Assembly (NCBI GenBank): GCA_963513935.1
Contig: OY740768.1
Coordinates: 42,340,368-42,404,367 of the forward strand
DNA: 64,000 bases
From: Aphrophora alni
Taxonomy: Eukaryota; Arthropoda; Insecta; Hemiptera; Aphrophoridae
Direction: 5' to 3'
The notes under the pieces are model-generated. The model had not been told where the DNA came from and searched no databases. It saw nothing but the letters and a program-made list of their open reading frames with translations. Of this stretch, positions 25,376-36,697 are shown piece after piece; positions within the stretch are counted from its first letter, which is position 1; each line of letters opens with the position of its first letter. The position numbers and the translations under genes are program-made.

Positions 25376-26226
25376 ATCGATCATACAAAAAGTTATAGTC
25401 GGTAAAAGAAGTGATTCTCTCTCTTAAATGTTGTAGATCCCGGATTTTCTCAGCATGGACAATGTTCATTACGTAAACCTAGAAGGAAAAGTCCTTGAAG
25501 GTCAGATCGTCTTCTTGATGATCACAATCCAATACAATTACTTTACATCCAACATCGAAGAAAACTTGTCATTTAGAGCTACTCGTATATTGGTGCCTGG
25601 GATGTGAAAAAATTACAGAAATTACCTTTTTTCTTTCTACGTCATTAATTTGTAGGAAAACTCAAAGTTCGAGGAGGTACAAGTAAGTGACTCCTGTAAT
25701 TGTTTTCCCAGTAAACGTGAACGGGCTTTCCTAGGATTTTATCAAGTATTATTATACACAACACGTTTATCTTAGGAAAATCACAGATATACTGAAAATT
25801 TTCATTTGGTTCATGAGGCTTAGAGATTCTGTAGTCATTTATGTGGAAAGTCGGTCTACTTTATTATTTATTTTTAAATATCTGGAAGGATCACTCCGAT
25901 ACTACGAGGAAAGTCTGTTGAACTCCTTAGCGTCGATTATCCTAGCCACTTCTTAGTTACCAAACAGAATTCTCGGAAACGATGTTTTCATATCTATCAC
26001 GAGTAGCTCTGTTGGACAATTGACCATTGTAATAGCTCCTCTTTGTTATCAGAGAGACTTCTCACAAGCCATTGTCACATGGCTGGTATATAATCCTCAC
26101 TTGCCACTTTCTCTTGCAAGGGGTTGCAATTCTTGGGGGGAAAAAACACTACAAATGTTTCAAGTTATTGTTTCTAAAATGGAAAATTATTAAACTAAAC
26201 AAAATTATACGATTTATACTACTGAC
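25376..26226. other. Non-coding, no gene seen
   Basis: Slightly less AT-rich than average in places. No ORF with recognisable domains and no repeat partner found. Confidence 0.4.
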
Positions 26227-26375
26227 ACCACAAACACAATGTTTAGTAAAATTCTACTTTTTATTGAGTCTTGCTGACAATGGTTCGCCAGTCGTAAGCA
26301 TTTACGAGGCTGGCGAAATCATGGTCGGCAATACATAATACAAAGTATAATTTTACTAAAAATTGTGTTTGTGGT
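26227..26375. repeat. Nested foldback (hairpin within a hairpin)
   Basis: The outer arms 26227-26253 and 26349-26375 are inverted complements over 27 bp with one mismatch; the arm begins ACCACAAACACAAT. In the middle, 26284-26317 forms a second hairpin, with TTCGCCAG and CTGGCGAA closing and CGTAA/TTACG inside around a GCAT loop. The unit looks like a small palindromic mobile element rather than a random structure. Confidence 0.85.
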
Positions 26376-26433
26376 TTTCTTTCCTAAACAAAATCAACTA
26401 ATTAGCTATATTGAGTAATCAAACTTCAATCAA

Positions 26434-26598
26434 CAAAAGAAAGAAAACGCACTTTTTCACAATATACACTTAATTTATTGTAGAATATAATACAAGATTA
26501 CGTTATAACTGAGAACGATGAACTTAGTCATTGAAACGTCATCTTGTATAGTATTGTACAAATAAAGTATCGTCGAAATTGTCTTTTCTTTCATTTAG
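26434..26598. mobile_element. Short TIR element, related to 1518-1721
   Basis: The left end CAAAAGAAAGAAAACGCAC pairs imperfectly with the right end GTCTTTTCTTTCATTTAG. The core GAACGATGAACTTAGTCATT followed by GAAACGTC matches the core of 1518-1721. AATAAAG follows in both copies. No ORF is present. Confidence 0.55.
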
Positions 26599-26996
26599 TG
26601 AAAATTAATTAACATTAGTAACAAATAATAAAAAACAAAAGTTACGTTTCAAAAAATTTGGAAATTTGAAAATCTCCCATATATTTTTAAAATCTCTAGC
26701 AATTTTTCTAGTTATAAATTACATTTTAGTTTTAGTTTAAAAATTAGTAAGATAATAATAAATTCCTTGAATACGTAAACTTATTGGATTACCACTTTTG
26801 GACTGAGGCAAGACACGGAGTTACATTGTTGACCTTGTTTTAAAAAATAAAAGTGGTTACTACACAATGCATTAAGTTCGTGTATCTCTAGAAATATATT
26901 TCTACTTATTTTATTCGAAAAAGTCAAAATATAACTAAGTTCATATCAACATATTTTCTGACTTTTCATGGAATCTATAGCAAAACTTTAATTTTC

Positions 26997-27028
<32 letters not shown>

Positions 27029-27440
27029 GAAGATAACTTTACTTTGATACTTCTAATCTTTCAAAATAGTTAAAGAATTTCTCAAAAACTATAATAGATA
27101 AATTTCCAACACTAAAAACCTCCAATATATAAAAACTCTCTTTTATAACCCAGTAGATATGAAACCTAAATGATAAACAACTGTCGAGTTTATTATAAAA
27201 CTGCTAGCGTGTAAACCAACAGTTTTTTATATTAAAACAATATTTCTCGTAAAGAGACTGATTTATCCAATCAATGTTTTGGGTGGTAGGTCTATTGTTC
27301 TCCTTTATGTTATACTCCCTGTTTATAAATTTACAACAAATGAAGATTAATTTTTATTTCTTCACTTGCACGTAACGTAGAGACAGGGAGGCAAAAAAGT
27401 TGAGTTTTTCATGAAAATATCCGTTTTGAAGCCCTTATTC
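26599..27440. other. Non-coding, no gene seen
   Basis: AT-rich, with a poly-A run of about 27 at 27000-27026. No feature recognised. Confidence 0.45.
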
Positions 27441-27444
27441 TCTT

Positions 27445-27720
27445 TGTAGTCAGTCTAGTGCTCTATAACCATAAATAATTAAATCACTTGGCTCTGTTCA
27501 AATCTCATCGGTGCGGGACAATATCAGTTCTCTCTCCCTCTTGGGTTTCGCCAACACCATTCAGCTTGGAAGGGTTCCGAGGCACTTAGGTATCTAACAA
27601 GAGACTAAATAGGTTTGTCAAGTAGGGAGTTCCTACCTGTCTTGAAGAACCGAAACTAGCTTGTGGGATCAGTCGTGACGGTAAGGTAGCGGTTAAAATA
27701 TGAGTTATTAAACCAATGGT
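27445..27720 (+). mobile_element. Possible tRNA-derived SINE
   Basis: A pol III B-box-like GTTCAAATCTC lies at 27496-27506, about 40-45 bp after an A-box-like CAGTCTAGTGCTC at 27451-27463. The spacing and the CTTGG..GTTCAAATC..CGGTG context look like the 3' half of a tRNA. A less AT-rich body follows to about 27700. No second copy was found in the window and target duplications were not identified, so this is tentative. Confidence 0.35.
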
Positions 27721-28317
27721 ATTAATTTTGTGGCCAACTCATAGACTAATGCTCGGTACAGGGATCAAACGTTTCGTAGTCTTGTCAAGCAGAATAAAAG
27801 GTCATTTTGGCAGATGATTGCCACGATTACCCGACATGGTCAATTCCGGAATCATGCCTATGGTTTATCAGATCACGCCAATATTCCGACTGTAAAGACA
27901 CCTTTTGTGTTGTTACCCATTTGGAGAAGAAAAAAACAACAACCCTGAGTATAACAGTACGGGGAAACAGTTTCACCCCCCCCCCCCCCTAGGATGTGGC
28001 ATAACCGCATGTTTAACGACTTTCATTAAATCTTGTTTAATAGTAACTCCTAATCGTGAAAGAAATAGTATTGTAAGAAATATTTCTATAAATTATCAAG
28101 GTCTCAAAATTGATCGAAATGATTTTAATCAAATTTGTTGAAATGGTTGTCATATACTTTAGACAATACAAAAATATTGAGCTAATTTTAAATTAACAAA
28201 ATGAACCATAACAGTAGTATATATAGCCTATACTTTGGACTAAAATACCTTTGAGGGATCTGGTGTTTGACAGGCGCGTTTTGAGGACTCGTAGATCTTA
28301 AATGCCCCAATAGACGT

Positions 28318-28321
<4 letters not shown>
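27721..28321. other. Non-coding, with a C run
   Basis: A run of about 15 C lies at 27975-27989. The short ORFs around it have no recognised domain. Otherwise AT-rich. Confidence 0.45.

Positions 28322-28361
<40 letters not shown>
28322..28361. repeat. (GT)n microsatellite
   Basis: An uninterrupted GT run of about 20 units. It is a potential Z-DNA former and likely length-polymorphic. Confidence 0.97.
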
Positions 28362-28363
<2 letters not shown>

Positions 28364-28443
28364 GCCTATATACGACCAAGACCTATTTATTAATTGTAAT
28401 ACATTGTTGTTCACAATGTGGAACAATGTGCTTTATATTGTTG

Positions 28444-28489
28444 TACACACGCGCGCACATGTGTGTGTGTGTGTGTGCGCGCGTGTGTA
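28444..28489. repeat. Self-complementary CG/CA hairpin
   Basis: TACACACGCGCGCACA at the left is the exact reverse complement of TGTGCGCGCGTGTGTA at the right, a perfect 16-bp stem, with a TG run between. It lies 83 bp after the GT microsatellite. It combines a cruciform-capable inverted repeat with alternating purine-pyrimidine sequence. Confidence 0.92.
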
Positions 28490-30354
28490 GTGTTTTTTCA
28501 GATAGGTTATACAAGTTTATATAAAACAAACCGATCTTTTCTTTCTCACCAGTAGACTACTTCTGAATTTTGTAAAAGGAAAAGCAGAGGTATAGGAATG
28601 AGCATATTATATTCTCGCTCGTAGTTAAGGCGCACAGTTTTAGAATCGTTGTAAAGTAAATTCGTGTAACAAGATGTTAGTATTAATGTTAAGAATCTGT
28701 AGTAGTCACTGGCACATAACGACGATCTGAATTTGTAATAGGTATAAACATTCTCAACTGCCAGAGTGGTAAAAACAATTTTAATGTGACTTGCAATATT
28801 TTTTTTTAAAGTCTAGTTATACACTTTTAAGTCCTATTTTGAAATGTTATCTTTAAAAAAATTAACATTTAATAAATTCATTTTTTTTAAATTAACATTG
28901 GTTGATGTTATATGTATTATTGTTTATCAAATGGGCGGCTAAACCAATTTTACTTGAGTTTATGATAATATTTTACTTAAATAGTCTTATGACATTACCA
29001 ATTTGTATAGGATTTATGCAGATTTTGCAAAGTGGTAAACTTTCGTTTAAATGCCAACAGTCCCAGAAAAATATATGACTCCCGAGACTTGGTGTTTTTT
29101 GCACTACAACCCCTCTGTTATACATTTCACCCACCCCCACCCTACCTTATGTTTTGACTGCAAGCAATTGCATCAACAAGGTCTTTTAGAAAATATACAC
29201 CCATGTGATATTACAGGTTATGAAATCAAATGCTTCACAAATAATGTTACAAGGAATTAAAACTGTTTTTTCTTGTTGGTTGAAGGGGGAAAACTTCTTT
29301 GTCCTCATATAGGCGGAAAATAGTTAATGATTATTGCTGACCTTAACCTATCTGTTATTTACAATTACACAATCTATTGATTTGATTTATTCGGTAAATG
29401 TGTAAGTTATACAATTATTATTTGATAGCTAATAGTTGTGTTCTTTTTCCAATGAATTACCCAAATAAACTTTAACGTTTAAAGGTGTTTTTATTCCTCT
29501 CAATTAATTGTAGCGCTAAGAAAAAACTATGTTTATTCGTTTTTGTATACCCAGATATAACGCCTCCTAGATATTACTACCCTAGACACGTGTAAATGCT
29601 GTCCTAGCCTATGAGTAAATGCTGCTCTAAATGTTATTTGTACGTTTGGATCGATTACCAATATTAGTATGATAAAACGTAACAATCACACCTATACAAT
29701 TTGTTGTATATCTATGTTAATACAGTCCACAATTATAAATTTATTCAAAATTTGTAAATAGTATGTACACGTAATGTTTAACGTCTTTAATTGTGTATCC
29801 ATTTTTATAAAAAACGCTTTTCCAGTGCTTTTAAATAATGAACATGATTTTTGTGTGTTAATGACCAAAATAACGATCCAGTAAATTTTAACTTTTCCGA
29901 TCATAATGAAACTATTCTACCTCTTCTATTTCGAGAAGTAGGCTATAACACGATTTTGTCCCCGATTTTTGCCTAACTTAAGCCGAAATTAAAATTTCAT
30001 ACTAGCCACACCAATAATGATTAATTACACTCCTGTCTTATTCAATACAAGAAACTCTTTAGAAATTTCGTTTATATAATTATATTGTTGTTTTAAAATT
30101 CAGTAAATAATTGATTCCGTTTTTTAGAGAATCTATTTTCAATAATTGTGTACCGATTATATTTTTATGTGTTTTACCTTGTCACGTTTAGAGAAAGTTT
30201 TACGATGGTTCAAAAATCTATTTCCAGTTTTTAGTGAAAATGTCCATGTTGAGATACCTCAAGTCGAATGGACATTTTTTAAATAAATTATGTACGTTGG
30301 CACAATTTGTCTTTGTCAGAAGGATTGTTTTCTTTTTGTTGTAGCTATGCTATG
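28490..30354. other. Non-coding, no gene seen
   Basis: AT-rich. The ORFs at 29051-29260 (+) and 29692-29904 (-) are short and carry no recognisable motifs. Confidence 0.45.
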
Positions 30355-30480
30355 AGATCAAACTTAAAACTACAATTTTTTGATAATAGTCACTAATGAT
30401 TTTTATTAAATTTTACTAAAATGTAGTCTCTAAGGACCCAAACAAAATTGTCATTTGTCTCAAAACGCAAGTTCGAGAGT
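30355..30480 (+). repeat. Fragment of the ACCCAAACA dispersed repeat
   Basis: Contains ATTAAATTTTACTAAAATGT followed by AGTCTCTAAGGACCCAAACA, matching 46836-46880 (AGCCTCTAAGGGCCCAAACA) and, inverted, 19640-19690. Only a part of the element is recognisable. Confidence 0.6.
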
Positions 30481-33441
30481 TATATATAGAAAAACAAACA
30501 AAAAAATTTCAATGAGATTATTATAAAAAAAAGTAATAAATCAACATTATCACTACTCATTTCTTACAACATTTTCTTGAATTTTGAAGATTGAATACCC
30601 AAAATCGGTGTGCTAAATTGGAAATTCGTAAAAGGAAAACGGTACAGGATTCATAAATAACATTTACATTGCGAGATTATAAGCAATCATTAACAAGTTT
30701 TAAGAAGTTGAAATTAACGTCGGAATTTTAGAAGGAACGATTTCCCATTTTTAACTGTCTTAATACAAACTGTTTTGGAGCGTTATCTTGGTTTATGTTA
30801 AATTTTTTTTTTTTAAATGACATTTCGTGTCATAAAATAATAGTCAATATGTGATTGTTTAAAACAGTTAATAATAAAAATCATTCCTTCTTAAATTGTC
30901 ATTTAATTTTTTTTAATAAAATTATTTTGTTAATAATTTATATTTTTCGTTACTTCAATTTAGGTTAGGATGGTGAGAATTTAATTGGTTTAATGACACT
31001 TGTCTTATCTTACCAAAATCTTTAAATTGAAATATCACATGTCAATACATTTTATTTAAAATTTTGAGTCCCATACCTCTTCTCCCCGAGGAGTCAAAAC
31101 CCCAAAATTATAACTCCTTGAGCTCTTCTTACCTGAGAAGATTCTCAAATAACAATATAGGTCAAACGAGGAAATGTAATTTCATTTTAGCAATTATAAC
31201 ACAATTGCGTTAACTTCTACATTTTAGTTATTGTATCAATAAATATTTCCTTAGCGTTATTTTATTGTCTCATCGAGCCCTTTAATATACTGTACTGTAT
31301 AGCATGAGATCGCCATAGGCCTATGATCCAATTGAAATAGTTTACTTATCCCTGCACTCCCACATCCTGAAGGCCATTATCGAAAAACGTGGGCTCATAA
31401 AGCAGCCCCTACTACAAAGAAGATTGCCGCAAACCTACTTTAGCTATTTAATTAATAATATAGTTAAAAAGGGTCCAAGTTGCTTTTCAGTCACTCTATA
31501 AATAAAATGTGCTTCTTACACACAAGCGCGCGTACACAAAACATTCTCAAAAATTTGTGGAGCCATCCTTTTATATAATCGTATTTCCTATAAGAAATAT
31601 ATGAGGAGAAAAACAGTAATAAATAAACTTACTTTTTTCTATCTGCTTAGAGACATTTCTGCAGAGAGCGACAAAAGTTATTTTTGGTTCTGTAGATGGG
31701 GTTGTATTAGAAAATGAGTACAATGTTTTGCAAAGTTTATTAATTTAAAGATTATGAATTTCCCTATATAAAATAATTTTTCCTTCTGATAATTTTACAC
31801 GAAACTTAATTAGGAAACACTTTATCAATTAATTTTTGAACACCTAACATTTCCTTAATTTCTTCGTATTTTAAAATTAAATTATCCAACCCTAATAAAA
31901 ATCTCCCTGTATATATTTAGCCTTCATGTAATTATTAGATAATAAAGATAGAGGACGGACAAGGAAATGTTATAACAATGTTAATGACACTATTCTTAGA
32001 AATAGTCCTTTCATCCTGGTAGACTCTAAAATGGAAGTGATCTGTAAGTTTGGAATGTCAAAGGACATTCTGTGTCGAGGCTAGCCACATCCTACTTACT
32101 CTCAACTCCATTATATCACGTCTATTTAACTTCTCTAAATACAATTTAACCACGATATTCTCGTAGACTAGTATTCCCAAACTAAATAAAAATAGAATAT
32201 TCATTAACTATAATAACGAAAACAGGTTATTAATTTTGTGGGTTTCCTTTACAAAACAGGGAATAAATGGGAATAACAAACATTTATTTAAACGAGCCAC
32301 TATTAATTAAAAATTTAATATTTTGTCAGGTAGAAATATGTGTTGACTATTCAATCAAAGAGTTAATTTAATTAATTTGCTCTGACGGTTTATTTGAATT
32401 GCTGTCATACACCGCAATTTAATTTTCATTTTATAACCAATCCTCCATATTTTCCAATAATAACTGTATTTTTAATTTGAGCTTCATAAAATATTTTACC
32501 TGATAAATTTTAAACTTTGTACAACTGACTGGTTCATAGATGTCTTGAAAGGTATAACAAAATAACCTTCATGAGGACCCATCGTATATTATTCCTTGAA
32601 AACCTTTTAAAATATTCAAATATATGGTGTAAAAATATTGTACAAACGTTTTTACTCTCCCATCTTGAAAGTTAAATCAAAACCACTGAAAATTATTTGT
32701 CACAAAAAATGTCAGTTCTGTAGTTGTCAATAAAAAAATAAAGAAACATCAACTCTATCTTTGAAAAAATATTTATATGTTTAACAAGAGCCTGTTTTTG
32801 ATTTGCCTGATAATCGATGGTACTGAGAAACGTTGGGAGAACTGATAGTTTTACAAAAACATCAATAAATTGATTAATTCCTAATAACATTCAAATAATT
32901 TATCAAAGAGTTTATAAAATATCATAGTACACTTTAGTAGGAAGCTATAATTTCTACCAAATCTTGAACAAAATATTTAATGCAATAACTAACTGTCTCA
33001 AAAATCAATAAAAAAGTCTAAATAAAAAAATAAAATATATAATAATTGTTTAAACTCAACTAAAGAAAATAACCAATATATTTCAAACCTTAATCTTTTT
33101 AATAAGTTCTTTAATCATTTTTACATATAATATGTACGAATTGCAGAGCGCTATGCTATTCGGTGAACCAATTTTCCCTACTTTTAAAAATTAAAGATTT
33201 TAAAATTATTTCAAGATATTACTAAGCTTTTACACTTATTTTAATTTAGGCTGCTAATTCTTTTATTTTACCTTTCTTACTAAATGTCCCTTTTTAAAAA
33301 TTGGAAGCCAAACAATTATTACAGTTACTACTAAATACTCAGTTACATAATTACGATGAAATAAAGCTAACCAACCAACGAAAGATTTATTAATTAGCAT
33401 AAAAGTTGGATAACAACCATCTTGTTACAAATATTGGAAAC

Positions 33442-33443
<2 letters not shown>
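30481..33443. other. Non-coding, no gene seen
   Basis: Very AT-rich. A small palindromic patch CATAGGCCTATG lies at 31314-31325. Two less AT-rich patches (31310-31430 and 32030-32110) hold no open frame that I recognise. Confidence 0.45.

Positions 33444-33502
<59 letters not shown>
33444..33502. repeat. (TA)n microsatellite, about 29 units
   Basis: A nearly pure AT dinucleotide tract. Perfectly self-complementary, so able to extrude as a cruciform. Confidence 0.97.
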
Positions 33503-33505
<3 letters not shown>

Positions 33506-33755
33506 TGGGGAATAACTAAAACTATTTATTCCAATTATAGAACCATTTTGTGCAATATTATAGTTGTTAAAATAACATATTTTATAAATTGCGTAGGAAA
33601 GATAAAATATGATAATTTTCTACTTAAGAAAGACACAGACTGTCATTTCTGTGCATTTAATTAGCTAGGCGTGGTGTAAAAGCCAAAAAACTTACTTTAA
33701 TTCAAAAATACTGTAAAAGGTGTTAAGCAAATCACTAAGATAATATTAATGTTAT

Positions 33756-33840
33756 TAATGTATATATATATATATATACATTATAATTCGTATATATATA
33801 TATGTATGTATAATTCGTATGTATATATATTCCGTTATAA
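33756..33840. repeat. TA-rich palindromic cluster
   Basis: AATGTATATATATATATATA followed by CATT is a palindrome. It is followed by two or three loose repeats of ATAATTCGTATATATATA. Probably a decayed TA microsatellite with duplicated flanks. Confidence 0.7.
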
Positions 33841-35739
33841 TTCCTTATAAAATAAAATTAGCAGATATAACTATTAAAAGCACCACCAAAATTGTTTGAA
33901 GAACTTAATAATAAACACTAATATTTATTAGATTTAGATATAACTTAGTGATATCAGTTATTTTTAATAAAGGAGAAAATATATATTAATTAAATATAGT
34001 TTTAATTATAGAATGGTAGGAGAATCTAAAGAACTGTAAAGTAATAGTTAAAATTATTATTGCACTTGGTCAAGATAATTTAGTTTAATATAAGTTCTAG
34101 AACAAAAATCTATAATAAATTTATATGCCAGTTAACAAGGTCCTGGAGTTTATAAAAAATTAGGAAACCACATTATAGTTTTTTTATTTGCCCAGATAAT
34201 GGGCTAAAAAAATTATAAAAAATGGAAATACAAGATTGAAAGTAACTATTTATAATTATATCAATGCACATTTCCAAAAAACACAAATTTAATCCAATAG
34301 AAGTTTTTTTTTAAAATAATAAAAATTAAAATAAATTATATTTACAATGGTTCTTTTTATTCTGTATTTATTTGTAAAATATGGGAAAAGTTAACAAATT
34401 GTTTTTAAAAAAGTTGTATATTTATACAAGATTTGTTACAATATGTTTATTGGGGAAATAAATTTTTTAAAAAAACAAAAAAAACAGGCATACAAATTAA
34501 ATTAACAAAAAACGTGAAGAAAGAAAGAATTTTTTTTACAGTTAATATCGAAATTTTAGATAACAACGAAACAAATAATCGTCTATAGACAAAACATATT
34601 TTAAAGATAAAATAATGCAATATATGTTGCCCGATGATGCCGCAAGGCGAAACAATTGTAGCTCATTTATATTATTAAAATATTTTGAAACTTTAAGCTA
34701 TTGCTTTATTTTATCCTTGAATATGGAGTTTCAACAAGACATATCTGCTATTACATTAAAATTGTTTAAAACATATTTAATTAAATCTTTAAAAACAATG
34801 GACTTTTTTTTCAATTGCCGTGCTAAAACATTATCATTATTTTTTTTAACACATTTAATAAGTTGTTTAGATGGTAGACGGTGGTTTAATGATGTCTGTT
34901 GTATTTTCATTTTGATATTTGTGGTTCTGATTCTGTTAACGTTAATATTTACAGGAACACTTACAATTTTTATGGACCACAGAGAATTCGGTTAAATTCG
35001 TGTACTGGTGACATCGAGCGATAGAAAACCACGTTTTGTTTATTTTCTATTAGTAGTAGATTTTATAATTTTATAAATGTTTTTAAAAATTATTTAGCTT
35101 TACTACTTTCTTAACGTAAAGTAACAATTTGTGAACCGCAATTTCAAAAATTATAACAGGTTATTGACAACAATTTCAATAAAAAAAATAAAGAAAGAAA
35201 GAAGAACCACAGCTCGTTAATAATAAAATCTTCTTTTTTTTTTTAACAAAACTCGCTGTAATTTTTTTCTTCTTGTTAAGGAAAGGTAACTTGAAAAACA
35301 ACTATCTGTAATTACATATAGACTTTCTGTATCGTATTGCTAAAAAATATATATATATATTAAACTTTGGACCGGCATTAAGTGTGTAACAATTAGGGTT
35401 TTATGCATTTTATCAGTGATTTATCTAGTTACAAGCTGTAGTAATAATTTGTGCTTTTGACAAACCGTGTGAACTCTGTCAGTTTGAAACAAACTGAAAA
35501 TGATTTCTCCCTATTTATTATCTTATAATTTTTTGTATTTAAAAACACGAATGACCTCGAAGTAGATATTGGTAAAATATGTGTTTTTAAACAAAATACA
35601 TTACACTTAATTACAAAGGGACTTTAGCCTCCCTCCCCGAAAATTGCAGTCAAGTTTCGCATATAGAACTGTTATTTCTCATTCGTAAACTGTTTGTTAT
35701 TGATTGCAATTGCTTTTTTAATATATTTGCAATGAAGCA
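33841..35739. other. Non-coding; possible 5' end of the hAT element
   Basis: Very AT-rich. At 35618-35655 the string GGGACTTTAGCCTCCCTCCC followed by CGAAAA has the look of a hAT terminus upstream of the transposase relic, but no matching inverted end was found downstream of 39309. Confidence 0.4.
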
Positions 35740-36317
35740 ATGAAGCATACATATCAGTGGTTTAAAAAAAAGGCGAGAGAAGAAAAGAAAAATGAACAAG
35801 TACGTCACAACGACGTGGTTCCCCAAACTACAGCTACAACATCTGATGACATCGCGGAAACTATTGATACTTTAACCGGTAAATAATAATCATGAAATAA
35901 CCATCTTGAAAGTTATGAAAAATACTAAAAATGAGGATTATAAAAAACACGTTTTTAATCCTTTAGCCACGAAGTATAAGCATTTATTGGTGGATCAACA
36001 AATCATAGTAGCTAGTTATTTTGTTTTATTCGTCTAAGCGAATGGAAATGGAGAGATATTTTAATTATTTCAGATTCTGATAAGGATGAAAGTTTTGTCA
36101 TGAGTCAAAAACCAAAACCTACAACTATCAAAAATGCAAATGTTGTACATAAAGATCAGTGCCAACCTAAGATTCAACTGGTAAATGGTACTGTTGAAAT
36201 CAGATAAAACCAAATTGAGTACGGACGGTAGTATAAACAATAATTAAACAATCCTTAAGTATTTCTATTTTTACTTTTAACAATAACATTTTTATTAGAT
36301 TACTCTATGTAAATAAT

Positions 36318-36570
36318 AAATATTTGCATATATAGTATTATAAGCTAAATACAAAACATAATTTTTTACGTCAAATTATTTGCATATATCTTATTGTGAA
36401 CTAAACAGAAACATAAACCTTAAGTTCTAAATATTTGCTTATACAGTAATATAAACTAAACAAAACATAAACACTTAGTTCCAAATATGTTCATATATGG
36501 TATTATGAAGTAAACACAAACATAAACCTTTAGTTTTAATATATGTATGTATGGTATTATGAACAATTCT
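36318..36570. repeat. 55-bp tandem repeat, about 4.5 copies
   Basis: Diverged units start at 36318, 36373, 36429, 36483 and 36539. They read AAATATTTGCATATATAGTA then TTATGAACTAAACACAAACA and TAAACCTTAGTT. The array lies within the hAT relic, in what would be its second intron or an insertion. Confidence 0.8.
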
Positions 36571-36644
36571 GATTGACAAACATTTGGTCATATTTTATTC
36601 AGAACGTCTTGATTTTTATAACTATATTGTGTTCAAAACAGACG

Positions 36645-36645
<1 letters not shown>

Positions 36646-36689
<44 letters not shown>
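36646..36689. repeat. (TA)n microsatellite
   Basis: About 22 TA units, also inside the hAT relic interval. Confidence 0.95.

Positions 36690-36697
<8 letters not shown>

Noticed and set aside
34615..34995. 126-codon + strand ORF with a hydrophobic segment near its end
   Set aside because: Long for this composition, but without a recognisable domain, splice context or promoter. The hydrophobic run is what T-rich DNA encodes by chance.
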